Of a DNA stretch of 18,631 bases, positions 15,333 to 18,631 are shown in pieces. Both the position numbers and the translations under genes were made by a program. The notes beneath the pieces were generated by a model, which was given only the letters and a program-made list of their open reading frames with translations, was not told where the DNA came from and did not search any database. The stretch's first letter is position 1; each line of letters starts with the position of its first letter. The DNA comes from Methanosarcinales archaeon (GTDB lineage Archaea > Halobacteriota > Methanosarcinia > Methanosarcinales > Methanogasteraceae): assembly GCA_030609345.1 (NCBI GenBank), contig JAUWCK010000005.1, positions 1 through 18,631 of the forward strand, read 5' to 3'.

Positions 15333-16025
15333 CTACCACTCAACCATCACTGGAACCGGCTTTGCATTCTCATCAAAGAACGCAACCTCATGCGTCCGGG
15401 TGATGCTGCTCCATCGTATCTTATTCTCAGACACCCGCTCTGGCGGTGTTCGCGGTCTGCGCTCCTCGCTTCCGATTGCATGTACGCCAAAGAAGACGGT
15501 TGCACCCGGTGCGATCTCTCTAATCCGGGCGGCAACCTTCGGCATGGTTTCCTTATCCACATCAGACAGAGCGGGCGCACCCAGTGGGTGGCTATGGACG
15601 TGCACGATAAGATTTGGCATCTCGGCTCGCTCATCCCTGATGTGCTCGACCATCCTCTCGGCGACATAGGAAACCATCTCTGGTGTGGCATGGGCTACGA
15701 CCTCGTTAGAAGAGAACTTGTGGAGATGGTCAACACTTCCACCAAATCCGGTGAGCGCGTAGACCACCTCCACATCAGGCTCCTTTGGTCGAAAGACAGA
15801 CTCCACCCGGATCTCCATCTGGTTGAGCAGAGGAAGGGAGAGCATAATGACCCTGCTTCCTTCACCGGGCGCGGGTGATGCCGAAGGTGTAGATGCAGGT
15901 GGCACAGATGGTGTGGGGGGCACCCCACCCATATCTGCCGCATCTATACGTGGAGCCGTCCTCTTCTTCTTCAGCTTGATCCGGACTGTCCCGTTTCCTC
16001 CGATGCCTACCCTGATTCTTTTCAT
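15333..16025 (-). CDS. JAMM/MPN+ metalloprotease-like protein (Prok-JAB)
   Basis: A 230-residue cytoplasmic protein. Its second half carries the full zinc motif of the JAMM family, H144-x-H146-P followed by Ser154 and Asp157 (HSHPLGAPALSDVD, spacing H-x-H-x7-S-x2-D); the upstream catalytic Glu is most likely in MEIRVESVF (71 or 75). JAMM proteins are zinc isopeptidases or proteases that remove ubiquitin-like modifiers or cleave peptides. The first 22 residues are basic (MKRIRVGIGGNGTVRIKLKK) and are joined to the catalytic domain by a Pro/Ser/Ala-rich linker (about 33-57). No ubiquitin-like protein or E1-like enzyme is in the window, so the substrate is unknown. The gene starts 8 nt after the preceding one and the next starts one base after its stop, so all belong to one operon. 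Confidence 0.82.
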   Translation of the reverse strand: MKRIRVGIGGNGTVRIKLKKKRTAPRIDAADMGGVPPTPSVPPASTPSASPAPGEGSRVIMLSLPLLNQMEIRVESVFRPKEPDVEVVYALTGFGGSVDHLHKFSSNEVVAHATPEMVSYVAERMVEHIRDERAEMPNLIVHVHSHPLGAPALSDVDKETMPKVAARIREIAPGATVFFGVHAIGSEERRPRTPPERVSENKIRWSSITRTHEVAFFDENAKPVPVMVEW

Positions 16026-16033
16026 CCGCCGCT

Positions 16034-16741
16034 TTACTCCTCTTCAATCACTACCTCGGTCTTCGGGGGTTTCCGTAGCATCATCGCAATGACTACGATT
16101 GCAATCACTGCCAGACACCCGACGATGATGTATGTGTATGGTAGTTCCTTCATTCCACCGTTGCCGGTTGGTTTCGGGTCCAGTGGCTTTGGTGACGGTT
16201 CTTTCACAGTCAACGGGTGTGTCAGTGATATCTGCTGGAAAGCATCCTTATCATCACCGGGCCAGTACAGTCCTGTGAAGTGCACAGTGAATGTGCCGGT
16301 CTTCTCGCTCTTGATGTTGATTTGGATCGTCCGAACAGTTCCTGGTGGTACCGTAAACGTTCCTGCGACGGTGCCTGCTGCACCACCTGATGCAAACCCG
16401 GCTCCATAGACGTGAATCCCGGATGGCACACTGATCTGCACATCAGCGGTCAGTGTTACGTCATTTAAGGATGGGTTGTTCATGTAGAGTTCAACAAGTC
16501 CGTCCTGAGACTTGTTGATCACATCGTTTACCGGACGCAGCGTCACCGTAGGACCGATCCGGAACTTTGCTTCGGTCGGTGCGGGCGTTGCAGTCTTTGT
16601 GGGGGTCGGTTCAATGGTGGGTGTTGCCGTTGCCGTAACATTCGCAACATTTGCGGCTGTATCGTTCTCCTGCGCCATCGCTGGTACGACCGACAGGCAC
16701 AGGAGCAGGATGCATACGATAGTGAGTTTCTTCATATCCAT
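16034..16741 (-). CDS. Exported membrane-anchored protein with shared beta-sandwich module, copy 2
   Basis: A 235-residue protein made of a signal peptide (1-24, ending PAMAQ), a Thr/Pro/Ala-rich stalk likely to be glycosylated (about 25-58, with N-x-T sites), the shared module (about 60-185) and a C-terminal membrane helix (about 202-222) followed by a cytoplasmic tail, LRKPPKTEVVIEEE. The module contains NNPSLNDVTLTADVQI, PSGIHVYGAGF and GLYWPGDD, matching the membrane-proximal module of three PGF-CTERM proteins downstream. Unlike those it ends in an ordinary anchor with an acidic tail, not a PGF motif. I chose the ATG at 16741: it has GAGGAG six bases upstream and lines up with the MNMKKL start of the tandem paralogue. 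It lies 37 nt after that gene. Function unknown. Confidence 0.82.
   Translation of the reverse strand: MDMKKLTIVCILLLCLSVVPAMAQENDTAANVANVTATATPTIEPTPTKTATPAPTEAKFRIGPTVTLRPVNDVINKSQDGLVELYMNNPSLNDVTLTADVQISVPSGIHVYGAGFASGGAAGTVAGTFTVPPGTVRTIQINIKSEKTGTFTVHFTGLYWPGDDKDAFQQISLTHPLTVKEPSPKPLDPKPTGNGGMKELPYTYIIVGCLAVIAIVVIAMMLRKPPKTEVVIEEE
16184..16590 (-). repeat. Direct repeat shared by the two tandem paralogues (second copy at 16923-17329)
   Basis: The module-coding part of copy 2 repeats that of copy 1 with a constant offset of 739 bp and no visible insertion or deletion over about 400 bp. Perfect stretches include GATGGGTTGTTCATGTAGAG and AACGGGTGTGTCAGTGATAT on the + strand. The flanking stalk and anchor regions are diverged. 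Confidence 0.85.
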
Positions 16742-16778
16742 ATTCACTCCTCTTGCTTTCTTCGATGCCTGATTCACC

Positions 16779-17486
16779 TCAATTCTTTCGGATCATCAGC
16801 GCACCGAACGCAACTGCGATTGCGATCACCGAGAGCAATCCCGATGGCAACGGCTGTTCGTTTGGCTTATCCGTGCTGGTTTCACCAGTTTCGCCAGCTC
16901 CACCGGTTGGTTCAGGATTCATTGGCTTTGGCGACGGTTCTTTCACTGTTAACGGGTGTGTCAGTGATATCTGCTGGAAAGCATCCTTATCGCCGTCTGG
17001 CCAGTACAATCCGGTGAAATGTACAGTGAAGTCACCGACCTTATCAGCCTTGATGTTGATATGGATCGTCCGAACAGTTCCTGGCGGCACCGTAAACTTT
17101 CCTGCAACTGTTCCGGCTGCACCACCGTATCCAAATCCTTCTCCGTAGACGTGAATCCCTGATGGCACGGCAATCTGCACATCAGCGGTTAGGGTTACGT
17201 CGTTTAAGGATGGGTTGTTCATGTAGAGTTCAACAAGTCCGTCCTGCGACTTGTCAATCACGTCATTCACCGGACGCAGTGTTACTGTTGGACCGACCCT
17301 GAACTTCGCTTCGGTTGGCACGGGCACCGCTGTTTCTGTGACGTTTGGTTCTGCGGTAGGTGTTGGTGTTGCCGTGACATTCGTTTCGTTTCCATTCGTG
17401 GTTGTGTTGTTCTCCTGCGCAATCGCTGGCATGGCAGCTATGCACAAGCATGCGATGCAGATCACAACGAGTTTCTTCATATTCAT
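16779..17486 (-). CDS. Exported membrane-anchored protein with shared beta-sandwich module, copy 1
   Basis: A 235-residue tandem paralogue of the next gene. Signal peptide 1-23 (ending PAIAQ), an Asn/Thr/Pro-rich stalk with several N-x-T sites (NNTT, NETNVT, NVTE), the shared module (about 60-185), a Pro/Gly/Thr linker and a C-terminal hydrophobic helix (SGLLSVIAIAVAFGALM) ending in RKN. The module is nearly identical to that of copy 2 while stalk and anchor differ, which suggests selection or gene conversion on the module. A PSG triplet stands before the helix where PGF-CTERM proteins have PGF; whether it is processed is unknown. The ATG has GGAGG seven bases upstream. This is the first gene after the CAAC-N5-GTTG promoter region. 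Confidence 0.82.
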   Translation of the reverse strand: MNMKKLVVICIACLCIAAMPAIAQENNTTTNGNETNVTATPTPTAEPNVTETAVPVPTEAKFRVGPTVTLRPVNDVIDKSQDGLVELYMNNPSLNDVTLTADVQIAVPSGIHVYGEGFGYGGAAGTVAGKFTVPPGTVRTIHINIKADKVGDFTVHFTGLYWPDGDKDAFQQISLTHPLTVKEPSPKPMNPEPTGGAGETGETSTDKPNEQPLPSGLLSVIAIAVAFGALMIRKN

Positions 17487-17532
17487 CTTTGATCCTCCTG
17501 TTAATTACTGAACAAGATAATCCTGTCCATGT

Positions 17533-17547
17533 ACAACAAAAAGTTGT
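17533..17547. promoter_or_regulatory. Operator-like inverted repeat between box A and transcription start
   Basis: ACAAC-aaaaa-GTTGT is a perfect 5-bp inverted repeat with a 5-nt spacer, placed directly downstream of box A where a bound protein would block polymerase recruitment. Its core CAAC-N5-GTTG also occurs in the repeat at 17579-17597. Confidence 0.55.
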
Positions 17548-17552
17548 CATCG

Positions 17553-17567
17553 TACTTAAACCTTTTG
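17553..17567 (-). promoter_or_regulatory. Main promoter (BRE plus box A) of the surface-protein cluster
   Basis: On the - strand AAAAGG is followed directly by TTTAAGTA, a good archaeal BRE and box A pair. Transcription would start near 17530, giving a leader of about 45 nt with a strong ribosome-binding site for the gene at 17486. A second, weaker box A-like CTATTTAAGT lies at 17637-17646, just after the stop of the tubulin-like gene. Confidence 0.65.
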
Positions 17568-17578
17568 GGTGGCATGGC

Positions 17579-17597
17579 TATCAACCTGACGTTGATA
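17579..17597. promoter_or_regulatory. Operator-like inverted repeat upstream of box A
   Basis: TATCAAC-ctgac-GTTGATA is a perfect 7-bp inverted repeat with a 5-nt spacer, 12 bp upstream of the BRE. It shares the CAAC-N5-GTTG core with the repeat at 17533-17547; their centres are 48 bp apart. The pair brackets the promoter. Confidence 0.58.
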
Positions 17598-17679
17598 TCA
17601 GCATCGTTCGAGCCCCCTATTCAAGTCTCGCTGTCACTTAAATAGAACCACAAGACCCCCCAAAGAAGAAATCCACAAC

Positions 17680-18631
17680 CTACCGAGCGCCGTCCCCGAT
17701 CTCGCACAGTCTTGGGAGATCGCTGTACCTGTATGTAAACAGCATCGTCAGCGTGACAAGACTCCTCTTCGTGAGCGAAATTCCGAGATAATGCCCCTCT
17801 GACGAGTTTTCCTCCTGAAATCGCTCTATCGATCTGGTATCGATCGCGTTAGCATCCTTCATGTACCGCGATGGCACCCTGAAGAGCACCGTACTCTTCC
17901 GGGCGATCTTCGTATCAGCGTTCATGGACATCTTCTCGATAGCGACACCGATCATCGTCGGCACATCGACCGGCTTATGTCCGCCCACCGGGATGAAATA
18001 GTGGAGCAAGTCCTTTGATAGGATGCTTGCACGCCCAAAGACTGAGAAACCGCCGCCTGAGAGGGACATATTCGATATCATATCCCTGACACCGATGCTT
18101 GTTGCCGTGGAGGTCTTCGGATCGGATCCTGAAAGGATGTCTGAGACGACGACAGCCGCGTACTGGTTGTATCGCGGGTACATGCTCTCGATGTTATCGG
18201 TGTACGCGATGCGCTGGTTGTCCATCAGGAGGAACGCATCGGTGTATTGCTTGAGACCTTCGATTGCGTAACAGGCGTTTGCGTACCTGGCATGCGTCTC
18301 CGCGCCGGCAGGAGAGGGCAGCACGCCAAAGACCATTGCAGGTACGTCAAGGTCGCTTAATGTGCGCGCGATTGTCGGGGCGATCCCGCTACCAGTGATG
18401 CCACCGAGACCAAGAAAGATGATTGCAGCGTCAACGCCTTCGATCTTCTTGTTCAGCAGTTCGAGCAGTACAGCGTCATGCGAGTCCATCGCAGATGCGG
18501 ATGCGGCGGTGTCCTTGAAATCGCTTCTCCCGACGACCTCGTCGCCCGACCCGAAAAATCCCTTGTCGGTCAGCAGATACTGCTCCTTATTCTTGATGTG
18601 CTTGAATGGGACCCTCGGACCTATCGCAATC
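17680..18631 (-). CDS. Tubulin/FtsZ-superfamily protein, N-terminus outside the window
   Basis: The frame is open to the right edge; 316 residues are visible and the ATG at 18489 is internal. The GTP-binding signature appears as GLGGITGSGIAP, where FtsZ has GxGGGTGTGxAP: the third Gly of the motif is replaced by Ile. Further family landmarks are VFGVLPSPAG followed by ARYANACYAIEGLK and LLMDNQRI, equivalent to the FtsZ segment after the signature and its N-D-R-L region. In the helix corresponding to the T7 catalytic loop I read TSIGVRDMISN, without the Asp pair of NxDxxD. It is therefore neither canonical FtsZ nor typical CetZ, more likely a divergent archaeal tubulin-like paralogue with altered GTP handling. 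It is co-directional with the surface cluster but separated by 193 bp with its own promoter elements. Confidence 0.8.
   Translation of the reverse strand, partial: IAIGPRVPFKHIKNKEQYLLTDKGFFGSGDEVVGRSDFKDTAASASAMDSHDAVLLELLNKKIEGVDAAIIFLGLGGITGSGIAPTIARTLSDLDVPAMVFGVLPSPAGAETHARYANACYAIEGLKQYTDAFLLMDNQRIAYTDNIESMYPRYNQYAAVVVSDILSGSDPKTSTATSIGVRDMISNMSLSGGGFSVFGRASILSKDLLHYFIPVGGHKPVDVPTMIGVAIEKMSMNADTKIARKSTVLFRVPSRYMKDANAIDTRSIERFQEENSSEGHYLGISLTKRSLVTLTMLFTYRYSDLPRLCEIGDGAR

Noticed and set aside
15204..15878. 224-codon frame on the + strand
   Set aside because: It is antisense to the JAMM and winged-helix genes, both supported by clear motifs.
17600..17645. Short tRNA-like stretches (GTTCGAG, TTCAAGTCTCG) between the tubulin-like gene and the cluster promoter
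   Set aside because: No acceptor stem, D-arm or anticodon arm can be folded around them on either strand.

Overview
The window looks like chromosomal DNA of a euryarchaeon, probably a Methanomicrobia/Halobacteriota relative such as a methanogen or an ANME/Syntrophoarchaeum-type organism. The grounds are an archaeal-type RNA polymerase RpoB' tail, an archaeal Dph2, a tubulin/FtsZ-superfamily gene, several surface proteins with PGF-CTERM tails (the archaeosortase A class), PEGA and DUF2341 domains, and archaeal promoters (BRE plus TTTAA-type box A). The exact lineage is inference. No rRNA, tRNA, IS element or CRISPR array was found.

Layout. (1) 1-214, + strand: last ~70 codons of rpoB', followed by a perfect hairpin. 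All other genes are on the - strand. (2) 315-2326: an AT-rich two-gene unit, an OLD/RecF-like AAA ATPase followed by a small protein with PD-(D/E)xK-like residues. It is a candidate defence module between rpoB' and dph2. (3) 2374-3860: a double zinc-ribbon protein translationally coupled to dph2, under a promoter that looks leaderless. (4) 3938-4035: the decayed remains of a surface-protein gene. (5) 4134-17486: a long run of co-directional genes. In transcription order these are two tandem paralogous membrane-anchored proteins, a JAMM metalloprotease, a winged-helix protein, an AT-rich protein of unknown function, a seven-repeat propeller/PEGA surface protein, an archaeal STAND-like ATPase, a DUF2341 surface protein, a 41-codon mosaic ORF, a CARDB/DUF11-type surface protein and a VIT-vWA surface protein. 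(6) 17680 to the right edge: a tubulin/FtsZ-superfamily protein whose N-terminus lies outside the window.

How the parts fit together. From 14747 to 6199 almost every stop codon overlaps the next start (ATGA, or the 8-nt overlaps ATGCGTAA and GTGCATAG), so the surface proteins, the cytoplasmic ATPase and the unknown protein appear to be made as a coupled set. Five of the exported proteins share one beta-sandwich module of about 115 residues next to their C-terminal membrane anchor. Four end in PGF-CTERM tails. The likely main promoter, upstream of 17486, has a good box A flanked by two inverted repeats with the same core CAAC-N5-GTTG; the winged-helix protein in the cluster is a possible regulator.

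The least expected features are traces of repeated cassette duplication and decay. The 41-codon ORF at 7571-7696 joins a piece resembling the winged-helix protein to the exact C-terminus of the STAND-like ATPase, and still bridges its neighbours with overlapping stops and starts. The pseudogene at 3938-4035 is a frameshifted copy of part of the DUF2341 protein. The cluster therefore seems to grow by copying [ATPase + exported protein] units and losing parts of them. The biological role of the system is not known from the sequence; display or assembly of cell-surface proteins is the most economical guess.
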